Positions 5,980 to 14,690 of a stretch of 64,000 nucleotides of DNA are shown here, piece after piece. The notes under the pieces were generated by a model that searched no databases, had not been told where the DNA came from, and saw only the letters and a program-made list of their open reading frames with translations. Numbering within the stretch: the first letter of the stretch is position 1; each line of letters begins with the position of its first letter. The translations under genes were made by a program, and so were the position numbers. The DNA is from Lachnospiraceae bacterium (GTDB lineage Bacteria; Bacillota; Clostridia; Lachnospirales; Lachnospiraceae), in the NCBI GenBank assembly GCA_017427685.1, contig JAFRSH010000006.1, forward strand, positions 1-64,000, read 5' to 3'.

Positions 5980-8913
5980 TCACTCGGTTATGATATGTTG
6001 TATGAATATCTGGTCTCCGTGTACGATCCTCGACAGGGCATCCTTGCACTTCTTTTCGGATCCGTCACGCCTCTTAAAATTCACTTCGGCTTCATACTTC
6101 TCGATCCTGCCGGCCGTAAGCTCGTCTACCGCCTTAAAGAAGTCTTCGTTTTCATCGGCCACGAAGGATTTTTTCTTGCCGTTGATGTCTTTCTTGAACT
6201 CATCCATGTCGCTGTAACCGAAGAGGTTAAAGGCTGCCTCGTTGCAGTTGACAAGTAGATACGCGTCATCCTTGTTGCTGTAATAGAACTGCATGACCGG
6301 GCAGGGGATGTCCGAGAAAACAGAATCCATAAGCGTTCTCTGCCTCTCGTAACGTTTCTCCTGGATAGCGAGCCTTGTTTCGGTCGCAACCATATCCTCA
6401 ACATCGTTTACGATAGCGGTCACGTAAAGCCTTCCGCTGATAACATGCGTTACGGCAAACTGGGCCTCGATCCATCTGTAGCTGCCGTCAGCGGTACGAT
6501 GTCTGTATCTGACAGAAGCTTTCCTGGGTTTCTCCTCGTTGGCAAGCCTGATCGCGCCCTGGATCACGCTCCAATCATCGGGATGGATCGTCTTGGACAG
6601 ATCGGGCATAACAACCCTGTCGTACTCTTCGGGTGAGTATCCGCAGACCTCGGGCATGTAACTGTTATGATACAGCAGATGAAGACTGTTCCCGACAACC
6701 TCCAGATCGACGATTCCCGCAGGAACCTTGTTCATGATATCGGTAAGCCTGTTTGTAAGGCGGATATTGTTCTTGACGAGCAGAACTCTCTCTGTGATGT
6801 TGTCCACCATGATGTAGAACAGATGCTTGTCACCACTGGTCTCAAGACATCTCACGCGGAAGCAGACATAAACCTCTTCACCCTTGTCCCTGATGAACAT
6901 GACTTCGCAACTCTTCTCGTCGTTGTCACGTGCTGCCGACTCAAAGGTGTCGATGAGTTTCATCCTGTTCTCATCATCAAGTCCGTCCATGATCCCGAAC
7001 TTGCCGTCGTTGAAGTTGTCGCGTTCAGCTCCGATAGCGTCGAAGAATCTCTCGTTGACACGAAGCGCCTCAACCTCGCCACCGTCAAATCCGACGATAG
7101 CGGCACCGCCCACGAAACTGTTGAATATAAGCGTACTCTGTACGGACGCGTTGAGGAAGTCAACTGTGCCGTCCTCTGTGTATGAATCGATGCCGGTGAT
7201 CGGGAGCTCATGCTCACGTCCGGTGAGGATCTTCTCGAAATCGTTAACAGGCATGGGACGCGCAAAGTAGAATCCCTGCATGTAGATACAGCCGATGCTC
7301 TTGAGGTACTCAGCCTGCTCCTTGGTCTCAACACCTTCCGCAAGTACGGCGAGGTTGAGCCTGTTGGACATTCTGATAACGGAGCTCAAGATGCTTCCGC
7401 CTCTTTCGGCATTCTTGCCACCCTCGATGAACTTCATGTCGAGCTTGAGCATATCGACCGTAACGTCCTTAAGGGTATTAAGGGATGAGTATCCGCTTCC
7501 GAAGTCGTCCATCTCGACACTGAAGCCCGCCTCACGAAGCCTGCTGACCGTCTCGATCATCTGGGAAGGGTTGTCCATGTACGCGGACTCCGTGATCTCG
7601 ATCCTGAGCAGCTCGGTCGGAAGGTCGTACTTCCCGACAAGCTTCACAAAGTGGTCTACAAGCCTCAGGCTCGCGATATCGGTTCTCGAAACGTTGACCG
7701 ACACGGGGACAACCTCACGGCCGTCGTCAAGCCATTTACGCTGAAGCTTGCACACCTCTTCCCAGACAAACTGGTCAAGATGTGTGATAAAACCGTTCTT
7801 TTCGAAAATAGGAACAAACTTACCCGGCATGATAATGCCCTTCTGAGGATGCTTCCATCTCACAAGAGCCTCACCGCCGTGAAGCCTGTTGGTAGTGTAG
7901 TTGAACTGGGGCTGTATGTAGATGATGAACTGGCCCTCGTCAAGGGCTGTGTTCATCTCGTTGACGATCTGCTGGCTCTCGATGAGCTCCTGACGCATAT
8001 CCTCACTGTAGTAAGCTACACGGCTCTCGTATTTACCCTTGATGCTCTTGAGAGCGAGAAGCGCTCTGTCGCACATAAGGCTGATGTCAAGATCCCTGTT
8101 CTCCACGGTGTAAACACCCATACGTCTCGTAACGTCGAACTCGAACTTAGAGTCGTTAATGGGGCTTGTGAGGGTATTCGCAACGTTGTGCCTGTTGAAG
8201 TCCTCCACGGGCATACATCCGACATAATGATCGGCCTCCCAACGACCGAAGACTGTCTTGTCGGAATCGAAGCCCTTGAACATCCTCGCCATCTCGGAAA
8301 GACAGCGATCGCCTTCCGAGATACCGTATACGTCGTTTATGACTTTGAAGCCGTCAATGTCTATCCTGAATATGACGAACATCGTCTTCGGGTTGTTGTC
8401 GATGACTTCTCTTGTTTTCTTACAGAATGAATTGCGGTTGAAAAGACCCGTCTTGGAATCGTGAACCTGCTCCGAAAGGAATCTTCTGAAGACAGGGACT
8501 CTGTTGTCATCGGTCACGAGCTTCTGGGAGCTGCGTGCGATGATGTTACGGATCCTGTGCCTGATGAGCTGGATATTAAGGGGTTTGGTAAGAATGTCGG
8601 CCGCGCCGAGGTCGAAAGCGCGTACCTGGTTCTCGATCTCGTCAGCTGAAGTAACGACCACTACAGGAATCTCGCAAAGCTCCGAGTCCTCGATCATGGC
8701 CTGAAGTACAGAAAAACCGTCGATGATCGGCATGATAAGATCAAGGAGCACGATAGCCATGTCCTTGTTCTTGCGAAGGAGATCAAGTGCCACCTCTCCG
8801 TTTTCTGCCATATAGATCTCGAAATCATCATCAAACGCTTCACTCAGAAGAATTCTGTTCGTAAAAGCGTCATCGACAATGAGCATCTTGAGTTTTTGAG
8901 TTGTATTCGCCAT
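5980..8913 (-). CDS. response regulator with degenerate GGDEF, EAL phosphodiesterase and PAS domains
   Basis: A 977-residue multidomain signalling protein, predicted to hydrolyse cyclic di-GMP. The receiver domain (about 8-125) has D14-D15, phospho-acceptor D58 (LLDLIMP), T88 and K110. A GGDEF-fold domain (about 150-300) has RWEADH at 224-229 instead of GGDEF, so cyclase activity is unlikely. The EAL domain (about 315-565) keeps the metal and catalytic signature: EAL 348-350, SVNVS, EITES, MDDFG 468-472, LKLD, AEGVE and QGFYF. The C-terminal ~400 residues hold two or three PAS-like domains (HPDDW and YRHRTADGSYRWIEAQF are PAS_3-like). No transmembrane segment is visible. The start is ATG 8913 after AAGGGGTG. 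Single-gene unit with its own promoter and terminator. Phosphorylation and a PAS ligand probably gate the phosphodiesterase. Confidence 0.92.
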   Translation of the reverse strand: MANTTQKLKMLIVDDAFTNRILLSEAFDDDFEIYMAENGEVALDLLRKNKDMAIVLLDLIMPIIDGFSVLQAMIEDSELCEIPVVVVTSADEIENQVRAFDLGAADILTKPLNIQLIRHRIRNIIARSSQKLVTDDNRVPVFRRFLSEQVHDSKTGLFNRNSFCKKTREVIDNNPKTMFVIFRIDIDGFKVINDVYGISEGDRCLSEMARMFKGFDSDKTVFGRWEADHYVGCMPVEDFNRHNVANTLTSPINDSKFEFDVTRRMGVYTVENRDLDISLMCDRALLALKSIKGKYESRVAYYSEDMRQELIESQQIVNEMNTALDEGQFIIYIQPQFNYTTNRLHGGEALVRWKHPQKGIIMPGKFVPIFEKNGFITHLDQFVWEEVCKLQRKWLDDGREVVPVSVNVSRTDIASLRLVDHFVKLVGKYDLPTELLRIEITESAYMDNPSQMIETVSRLREAGFSVEMDDFGSGYSSLNTLKDVTVDMLKLDMKFIEGGKNAERGGSILSSVIRMSNRLNLAVLAEGVETKEQAEYLKSIGCIYMQGFYFARPMPVNDFEKILTGREHELPITGIDSYTEDGTVDFLNASVQSTLIFNSFVGGAAIVGFDGGEVEALRVNERFFDAIGAERDNFNDGKFGIMDGLDDENRMKLIDTFESAARDNDEKSCEVMFIRDKGEEVYVCFRVRCLETSGDKHLFYIMVDNITERVLLVKNNIRLTNRLTDIMNKVPAGIVDLEVVGNSLHLLYHNSYMPEVCGYSPEEYDRVVMPDLSKTIHPDDWSVIQGAIRLANEEKPRKASVRYRHRTADGSYRWIEAQFAVTHVISGRLYVTAIVNDVEDMVATETRLAIQEKRYERQRTLMDSVFSDIPCPVMQFYYSNKDDAYLLVNCNEAAFNLFGYSDMDEFKKDINGKKKSFVADENEDFFKAVDELTAGRIEKYEAEVNFKRRDGSEKKCKDALSRIVHGDQIFIQHIITE

Positions 8914-8952
8914 TAAGCACCCCTTGGATTATAAAATCATAATTCAAATATC

Positions 8953-8981
8953 AGTATAATGGTTTTTATCGATTATTGCAA
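8953..8981 (-). promoter_or_regulatory. promoter of the REC-GGDEF-EAL-PAS gene
   Basis: TTGCAA (8976-8981), a 17-base spacer and TATACT (8953-8958) on the minus strand, about 40 bases before the start codon. Confidence 0.75.
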
Positions 8982-9093
8982 CACATTTTATAGTTTTTTA
9001 TCAAAATTCGCAGGATTTGTCCGTTTCGAATCTTATCAGTTGTCGTTTTGTTATCTTTGGGATGCTAATTTGCTTTTTGTGAGTATATAGAAA

Positions 9094-9120
9094 GGACTCC
9101 CCGACATACTCGGGAAGTCC
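9094..9120 (-). terminator. terminator of the clostripain-like gene
   Basis: An 11 bp stem GGACTTCCCGA/TCGGGGAGTCC (one wobble) with a 5-base loop, followed on the minus strand by TTTCTATATACTC. It begins 43 bases after the stop at 9164. Confidence 0.75.
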
Positions 9121-9163
9121 CTTATTTTCAGTTTGATCCGAATGATCTCCGGGGTGATCCTAC

Positions 9164-11428
9164 TTAATAGTAGTACTCCTCGTCATCGTAGTCATCATAA
9201 TCGTAATCGTCGTAGCCGTAATCACCATAAGCGTAATCACCGTCTAAGCCCATGGATCCGTCACCCGAGAAGATGATCTCTCCGTTCTCATCGATGCTGA
9301 AGACTACGTAGTCGCTTGAGTAATAGTCGCCATATGCGTCGTCCACATAGAATGAGTAATAATAATCACCCTCGGGAAGGTAAGAGTATGTAAGCTCGTC
9401 TCCTTCTTCCCACTCGTACTCGGAGCCTTCGAACTCCGAATCATCCTCGAGATAGTAGACAGGTACGATCACGTCGCCGTCTTGGAGCTTCTTGATTTCT
9501 CTTGCAGCCATACCGTTCTCATCGATACCGTCCCATGTTCCTTCGATATGGATATCTCCGCTGCCGCCAACCCAGAATCTGAGGTTGGTGCTCTCACCGT
9601 TGACAACGACGGGAGATGTGTAGATCGCTCTTTCTCCGTCCTCGCTGTAATCAACGACATAAGCCGAAAGCAGAGTTCCGTCGGGAAGCGAGTACCAGTA
9701 ACCGTCAAAGTTGTCATAGAACTCACCGGTCTCCCAGTCTCCGTTTACATCAGCCGTCTCACCGAGGATCACGAAGGTTTCTCCGTCATAATCGAGTGCG
9801 ATCTCCGCACTAACACTGACTGCCCAATCAAGTCCGTTCTCGTCAAGTTTAAAGCAGTACATTCCGTTTTCATCGACATAAGGCTCTTCTTCAAACGTGA
9901 TAAGTGAGCTCTCGCCGCCGTATTCCTCTTCGTCTGCGTAATCGAAATAATCGTCATCGAAGTAATCGTTTTCGCAGTCATCGTTGCTCCAGTCACCGTC
10001 ATCCGTAAAGAAGACTTCGTTGCTGTAGCCGTTGTCGGTGTAGCCGTTTGCCACCATGTCGGCGATTGAGATGTAGTACGGGCTTATCGCGATCCCCGAG
10101 AAGACCTTAAGCTCGTTCGAACCCTGTACCTGAAGAGGGTAATAGATTGAAAGACCCGATGCCTTCTTGTGGTTCGATCCGTTCTTGTTGTATGAGATAC
10201 ATCCCTTGAGCGCGGTAAGAACGTTTCCGGGATCCGCGTAATCTGCACAGGCATTTACGATACCGCCGATATCGACCATGTTCGTGTAGCCCTCGCTCTT
10301 GTTGTTACCGCCGAAGTTCTCGGCCTTATCGATACACCTTACGATAGCGCCGAGAGCATCGCTGTTCTGGCAAGCCTCGTAAAGGCGTGAAGCATAATCG
10401 TTGAATTCAACAAGGAATTCGTCGAACTTCGAAAGATCGACGATCGTGAGTGTGCATTCGTTCTCCTGCTCACACTCCTTGCACTCGTCGTAGAAGCTGT
10501 CCGCAACAACCTTTCCGAGTTCGGCACCGTTTGCCGAAGGATTCGAAACGAGATAATCGCTGATCGCGGTGTAGTTCCAGCCCGAACCGGGCTCTGTCTC
10601 CTGCGAACCGTACATGTATCTCGCATATGTCGTGAGGACGTTTGCCGTCTCGGCAGTACCCATCAGGCAGCAGTCAAATCCGATGAATTCGAACTTGTCC
10701 GTCATGTCTGAAAATACCGACGAAAGCGCCGAGTTGATCTCGCTCAGATAGAGGGTATCGCAGTTGAAAAGTTCATCGACGCACACACCGGTGATACTTC
10801 CTCCGCCGTGATCCCAGAAAACGAGACCCATCTTCTCGGAAGCGTAATTTGAGACACCCCATTTAAGGAATGATGCAAGTGTTTCGGCATCACCCATGTT
10901 GGTGAGCTCAACGGAATCAACAAGATTGATATCGCCGTTCTGAACAACATAACGTTCAGCCTTGCCGACTGTGAACATCTCGTTCTCCCACTCGCTCGTT
11001 CCGCCGGTCTGTATAACGAATCTCACGTTGTCACTGCCTTCGGATTCGAGCATCTGGGCAACATCGCTCGTAGCCGAGCCCTGTCCGCTGCTCTCAAGGT
11101 CCGTTCCGCACAGATAAACGAATATGGTCCAAACTCCGTCGTCACCCATGCTCTTGCCTGCGTTTGCGGCACGTGATATCTTGAGCTTCTTATCGGAGCC
11201 GCTCACGGACAGAGAGAAGCCGGTCTTCTTGTCTGCCACTGTGGTCTGCGCTCCTGTGTCGGTGTCATCCTTAACGGGTGTGTTTGTTTCCTGCTTGGTT
11301 TCGTTATCGACAGTATCGACGGATTCCGTGGCAGGAGTGCCGGTATTGTCTTTTTCGTCGTCACTCGATGAGCAACCCGAAAGAACAAGTGCAAAAATCA
11401 GTAAGATACAGATGATAGATTTCTTCAT
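9164..11428 (-). CDS. clostripain-like (C11) cysteine peptidase lipoprotein
   Basis: 754 residues from ATG 11428, chosen because AAAGGAG lies just upstream and MKKSIICILLIFALVLSGC is a lipoprotein signal with acylated C19. The C11 fold follows: WTIFVYLCGTDLE (about 100-112), WDHGGG with catalytic His207, and GFDCCLMG with the nucleophile at about Cys254. Clostripain-family enzymes cleave after Arg or Lys and often self-process. Here the protease is tethered to the outer face of the membrane. The C-terminal half is acidic and beta-rich without a recognised domain and ends in a tail made almost only of Asp, Glu, Gly and Tyr. The neighbouring small lipoprotein has a similar tail, suggesting a common partner or metal/cation interaction. 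Substrate unknown. Confidence 0.9.
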   Translation of the reverse strand: MKKSIICILLIFALVLSGCSSSDDEKDNTGTPATESVDTVDNETKQETNTPVKDDTDTGAQTTVADKKTGFSLSVSGSDKKLKISRAANAGKSMGDDGVWTIFVYLCGTDLESSGQGSATSDVAQMLESEGSDNVRFVIQTGGTSEWENEMFTVGKAERYVVQNGDINLVDSVELTNMGDAETLASFLKWGVSNYASEKMGLVFWDHGGGSITGVCVDELFNCDTLYLSEINSALSSVFSDMTDKFEFIGFDCCLMGTAETANVLTTYARYMYGSQETEPGSGWNYTAISDYLVSNPSANGAELGKVVADSFYDECKECEQENECTLTIVDLSKFDEFLVEFNDYASRLYEACQNSDALGAIVRCIDKAENFGGNNKSEGYTNMVDIGGIVNACADYADPGNVLTALKGCISYNKNGSNHKKASGLSIYYPLQVQGSNELKVFSGIAISPYYISIADMVANGYTDNGYSNEVFFTDDGDWSNDDCENDYFDDDYFDYADEEEYGGESSLITFEEEPYVDENGMYCFKLDENGLDWAVSVSAEIALDYDGETFVILGETADVNGDWETGEFYDNFDGYWYSLPDGTLLSAYVVDYSEDGERAIYTSPVVVNGESTNLRFWVGGSGDIHIEGTWDGIDENGMAAREIKKLQDGDVIVPVYYLEDDSEFEGSEYEWEEGDELTYSYLPEGDYYYSFYVDDAYGDYYSSDYVVFSIDENGEIIFSGDGSMGLDGDYAYGDYGYDDYDYDDYDDEEYYY

Positions 11429-11474
11429 TTGTCTCCTTTCTCTTTGGAACCGGAAGCGGTGCAATTTGTTATAA

Positions 11475-11499
11475 TACCCCTTGGCGGGGCCAAGGGGTA
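11475..11499 (-). terminator. terminator of the small lipoprotein gene
   Basis: A perfect 11 bp stem TACCCCTTGGC/GCCAAGGGGTA with a 3-base loop, followed on the minus strand by TTATAACAAATT, 36 bases after the stop at 11536. Confidence 0.75.
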
Positions 11500-11535
11500 T
11501 TTAAAACAATGATCAATTGATCATTTGAGGGTCGA

Positions 11536-12006
11536 TCAATACTCTTCTTCGTAGTCGCTGTAATCTTCCTCTGCGTAGCCTTCGTCAGCTGCGGGAGCGC
11601 TGCCTGCGCTGAAATCGAAATCGCCCTTAGTGTAAACGTACTCGTATCTTGTTCCGTCCTGCTCAAGTGTGTACGAAAGAGTGTCTGAACTCTCATCATA
11701 CTTGAAGGGGAAGAGTGCTCCGTCAAGAGTAACCTCGATACCGTTTGATCTGATCTGGGTCTCGCCCTTAACAACGCCTGATAAAGAAGTCATGGAAGTC
11801 TCCTTCTCGGAGATCTCAACAACCTTCTGAACGCCTGCCTCAACTGTGCCGAGCTCTGCTGCGAAATCAGCTGCGCTCTTGCCGTTGATCGTCTTTACGT
11901 GCCACTTTCCTGCAACTTTGTTGATGTCGAGTCCGCAAGCGGTGAGTGCTAAAGCCATAACCGCTACGAGCATTAATGCAATTGCTACCCTTACTGTCTT
12001 CTTCAT
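11536..12006 (-). CDS. small lipoprotein of unknown function
   Basis: 156 residues from ATG 12006, supported by AAAGGAC eleven bases upstream. A lipoprotein signal peptide (MKKTVRVAIALMLVAVMALALTAC, given here only as positions 1-24 of the protein) ends at a lipobox Cys. The mature part begins with a short helical GKWHVKTING-like motif resembling DUF4923/lipocalin-type small lipoproteins and is otherwise beta-rich. The tail is acidic and Tyr-rich (AEEDYSDYEEEY), like that of the clostripain-like lipoprotein encoded just downstream on the same strand. A terminator separates the two genes. The function is unknown; extracytoplasmic localisation is clear. Confidence 0.8.
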   Translation of the reverse strand: MKKTVRVAIALMLVAVMALALTACGLDINKVAGKWHVKTINGKSAADFAAELGTVEAGVQKVVEISEKETSMTSLSGVVKGETQIRSNGIEVTLDGALFPFKYDESSDTLSYTLEQDGTRYEYVYTKGDFDFSAGSAPAADEGYAEEDYSDYEEEY

Positions 12007-12138
12007 TTCGATAGTCCTTTCTTTCTTAAATAATTTAGTATTATTGTGATTCATAAAACCCACAGTTGTCGATTATACTCAATAACAAACAAAAAAGCAA
12101 CTGTTAAAATTGTTTAAGGGAAAAGAGTCTTTTACTCA

Positions 12139-12173
12139 GCCGTCTGTTCACAAACAAGCTTGCAACAGACGGC
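12139..12173. repeat. inverted repeat upstream of the small lipoprotein gene
   Basis: A perfect 10 bp stem GCCGTCTGTT/AACAGACGGC with a 15-base loop lies between the EAL-gene terminator and the lipoprotein start. No T tract follows on minus. It may be a protein-binding site or part of the 5' leader. Confidence 0.45.
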
Positions 12174-12192
12174 CTTCGCTTATCGCACACAA

Positions 12193-12218
12193 AAAGAACA
12201 TCCCGTGGGATGTTCTTT
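12193..12218 (-). terminator. terminator of the GGDEF-EAL gene
   Basis: A 12 bp perfect stem AAAGAACATCCC/GGGATGTTCTTT is followed on the minus strand by TTGTGTG and starts 16 bases past the stop at 12234. Confidence 0.8.
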
Positions 12219-12233
12219 GTCAAACCGTATGGC

Positions 12234-13529
12234 TTAGATGTACTTAAGAAGGAATTCGTCCTCGGGCAGGGGCTTATCATACACATAACCCTGAACGTGC
12301 TCGCATCCGCAGTCAAGAGCGATCTGCTCTTCGTCCGTGTCCTCAACACCTTCGCAGATAACGTCGAAGTCGATCTGTTTGCAAAGGGAGATAAGACCGC
12401 TGAGGATCTTGAGTCCCTTGGGGCTTCTGGTACTGTTCTTTATGAAGCTCCTGTCAAACTTGACAACGTCGATCGGAAGTACCGAAAGCGAGTGAAGCGA
12501 ACTGTAGCCTGTACCGAAATCGTCCATACTGACGAGGAATCCGAACTGCTTGAGCTCGATGAGCTTGTCGGAGATGATACCCGACTCGGAGATAAATGCC
12601 GACTCCGTAACTTCGAACTCAATGTACTTGGGAGGGATGTTAAAGGGCTTAAACACCTTGATGATCTCCTCAACCATGCGCGAGTTGTAGAAGTGGATCC
12701 TCGAGAGGTTGATCGAAACCGTCACCGGTTCGCTTCCGATCTCGAGGAGCTGTTTGATCATCTGGAATACCGATCTCATGACGAAGAAGTCAAGGTCGAT
12801 GATCCTTCCGCTGCTCTCAAGGATCGGGATGTACTCACCGGGAGCCATGATCCTGCCGTCCTGGCACTTGATCCTGCTGAGTGCCTCGGCACCCTCGAGC
12901 TTCTTGGTCCTGATATTAACCTTGGGCTGGTAATAAACCAGAATGTCGTTGTTCTTGAGTGCTGCCTCGAAGATCGAGATGATCTCGGAGGTCTTTTCTT
13001 TGCCTTTGTACATCTCCTCACTGAAGATGACGTAAGGTGTCGAGTAGTCGCCCTTCATGCTCCTGCGGGCCATGTTGGCACGATCGACGCAGGCAACTAT
13101 CTTTTCTTTTCTGTCTTTAAGGATGTATACGCCGCACTGGAGATGCAGAAGTACGGACTGGAATTGTCTGGTGTTCTCGGAGATGAACTTGTCGTTGTAC
13201 TTTTTGAGACCATAGTCAAAAAGATCGGGATCCTTCGGAGTTTTGTAAAGACCCAGGATATGATCCGAGTAAGGTCTGCAGGCAGTGATACAATGATAAT
13301 TGTCAATGACTGTGATGTTTACAAGACTTTGAAGTAACTGATTACCGATCTCGTAGCCGTATATTTGGTTGATGAATTTAAAGTTAGATATATCCATAGC
13401 GATGACAACAAATTGCTCGTCATCGGACAATTGTTTCTTCTCTTTGGCTTCCTCTGCTAACGCAAGAAAATCTTCGTAGAAAGGCAAACCAGTGAGCTTA
13501 TCATACTGCTGGATCTTGTAATTAGGCAT
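12234..13529 (-). CDS. EAL-domain cyclic di-GMP phosphodiesterase with degenerate GGDEF
   Basis: 431 residues with two domains and no visible sensor or membrane segment. The N-terminal GGDEF-fold domain (about 5-175) starts DKLTGLPFYEDF but has RPYSDH (85-90) where GGDEF should be, and the RxxD inhibitory site is not obvious, so it is probably regulatory. The EAL domain (about 183-430) retains the catalytic set: AEAL 214-217, INLS, EVTES 306-310, MDDFG 335-339, VKFDRSF, CEGVE 392-396 and QGYVYDKP. It should linearise c-di-GMP to pGpG. The start is ATG 13529 after AAGGGGATG, with a good promoter about 90 bases further upstream. Its job parallels the larger REC-EAL protein 3.3 kb away, making this a c-di-GMP-degrading neighbourhood. 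Confidence 0.92.
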   Translation of the reverse strand: MPNYKIQQYDKLTGLPFYEDFLALAEEAKEKKQLSDDEQFVVIAMDISNFKFINQIYGYEIGNQLLQSLVNITVIDNYHCITACRPYSDHILGLYKTPKDPDLFDYGLKKYNDKFISENTRQFQSVLLHLQCGVYILKDRKEKIVACVDRANMARRSMKGDYSTPYVIFSEEMYKGKEKTSEIISIFEAALKNNDILVYYQPKVNIRTKKLEGAEALSRIKCQDGRIMAPGEYIPILESSGRIIDLDFFVMRSVFQMIKQLLEIGSEPVTVSINLSRIHFYNSRMVEEIIKVFKPFNIPPKYIEFEVTESAFISESGIISDKLIELKQFGFLVSMDDFGTGYSSLHSLSVLPIDVVKFDRSFIKNSTRSPKGLKILSGLISLCKQIDFDVICEGVEDTDEEQIALDCGCEHVQGYVYDKPLPEDEFLLKYI

Positions 13530-13616
13530 CTAACGCATCCCCTTGAGTAATAATTCACCTTGTGCCTCCCTCTGTGACATGACCACCCCGATCATGTCGT
13601 ACCCTTTTACTGATTA

Positions 13617-13645
13617 ATCGTACCACATCGCGAAAGTTTTTTCAA
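13617..13645 (-). promoter_or_regulatory. promoter of the GGDEF-EAL gene
   Basis: TTGAAA (13640-13645), a 17-base spacer and TACGAT (13617-13622) on minus. The ~80-base leader contains a 7 bp hairpin GACATGA/TCATGTC (13576-13598). I see no c-di-GMP riboswitch signature in it. Confidence 0.6.
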
Positions 13646-13720
13646 CATAATTTTTCATATTTGTGAATCTCTCACATAAAGTTATACCGATGTTTTCTTT
13701 AGTTTTTAAACTACGGAATA

Positions 13721-14653
13721 TCATTTCCGAGCCTTTCTTTTCATGTTTTCGAAGTCACCGTGCAATAACTTGAAGAGGGCTTCACCTTCGTCTTCGCCGC
13801 ACTTGTTTTTAAAGAATTTGTGAAGTTCGTCCTTGGTGTTGGCTACCAGAAGTGCTTCATGAATCTTGGAGGCATAGACATCAATGGTCTTAACACTGAG
13901 CATGTCTTTGAGGTAGTCGTAGATGTACTGCATATCGGGTCCCGCCGAAACGGTTTCCGCCGTGTTCTGGGCTTTGGACGCCGAATTCTCAGTGTCTGAG
14001 GACTTTGATCTGCGTCTGCGACGGCTGCGTCCCTCTTTCTTCTCGGGTGCGGCACCTGTCTGCTCCTGTGCTCCTGAACGATCGGCCTGCTCCTGCCCTG
14101 CATCGTTCTGCGACGAAGCTGTTGCCTGAGAGTCAGCGTGAGCTTCCTTGCGTCCGGTGATCACGGCCTTGTCGTCGCGTTCGGCCTGCTTGGATGCGCC
14201 GCTTCCGCCTTTTTTCTTCTTTTTGATGGCACCGCTTCCGCCCTCTGCCGATCCCTTGATGGGATGCTTAAGGTCGTACGCTATAGCCGAGATTATGTTG
14301 TCGAATTTACCTACGCTGATCGGATAATCCGAGAAATACCTCTCGCAGAAGGTGAGAGCCGACTTAAAGCCGTTGTCATGGCTGATGATGGAGAAGAATC
14401 CCTGCTTATGGCGTTCGATCATCGCACCGAGCAGTGAAACGATCTGGAAATCCATGGCGTTTGAGCCGACGAAGTTGGTGTTGATGAACTTGACGGTCGC
14501 CTTGCTGTTGTTGATGTTCTCAAGCGTCGGGATAGTGAGGTTGTTGGCGTTCTCACTGTAGAAAACCAAAACCTGATCATCCGCTTCGAGCGAAAGCACT
14601 CCTTCAAGTCCGTTACTTCTGACGTTCTCGAGATCAATGAAGAAAAATCTCAT
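13721..14653 (-). CDS. PIN/NYN-like domain protein with basic low-complexity linker
   Basis: 310 residues. Residues 1-135 look like a PIN-7/NYN nuclease-fold domain: FFIDLENV at the N-terminus (acidic metal site), NAMDFQIVSLLGAMI (second acidic site) and ISHDNGFKSA (third). Such domains bind or cleave RNA, but activity is not proven here. Residues about 136-235 are low complexity: a GSGA/KKKKK stretch, then Gln/Ala/Glu-rich text ending in an Arg patch (GRSRRRRRSK) that could bind nucleic acid. A conserved-looking helical C-terminal domain (about 240-310) follows. The start is ATG 14653 after AGGAGG. It lies 37 bases downstream of endonuclease IV on the same strand, so co-transcription is likely. 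Confidence 0.75.
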   Translation of the reverse strand: MRFFFIDLENVRSNGLEGVLSLEADDQVLVFYSENANNLTIPTLENINNSKATVKFINTNFVGSNAMDFQIVSLLGAMIERHKQGFFSIISHDNGFKSALTFCERYFSDYPISVGKFDNIISAIAYDLKHPIKGSAEGGSGAIKKKKKGGSGASKQAERDDKAVITGRKEAHADSQATASSQNDAGQEQADRSGAQEQTGAAPEKKEGRSRRRRRSKSSDTENSASKAQNTAETVSAGPDMQYIYDYLKDMLSVKTIDVYASKIHEALLVANTKDELHKFFKNKCGEDEGEALFKLLHGDFENMKRKARK

Positions 14654-14690
14654 TTACCCATGTCCTCCTGATTAATACGGTTTAAACCGA

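Noticed and set aside
13530..13720. Possible c-di-GMP riboswitch before the GGDEF-EAL gene
   Set aside because: Leader is only ~80 bases after the promoter and lacks the GEMM-I or GEMM-II core; only a 7 bp hairpin is present.
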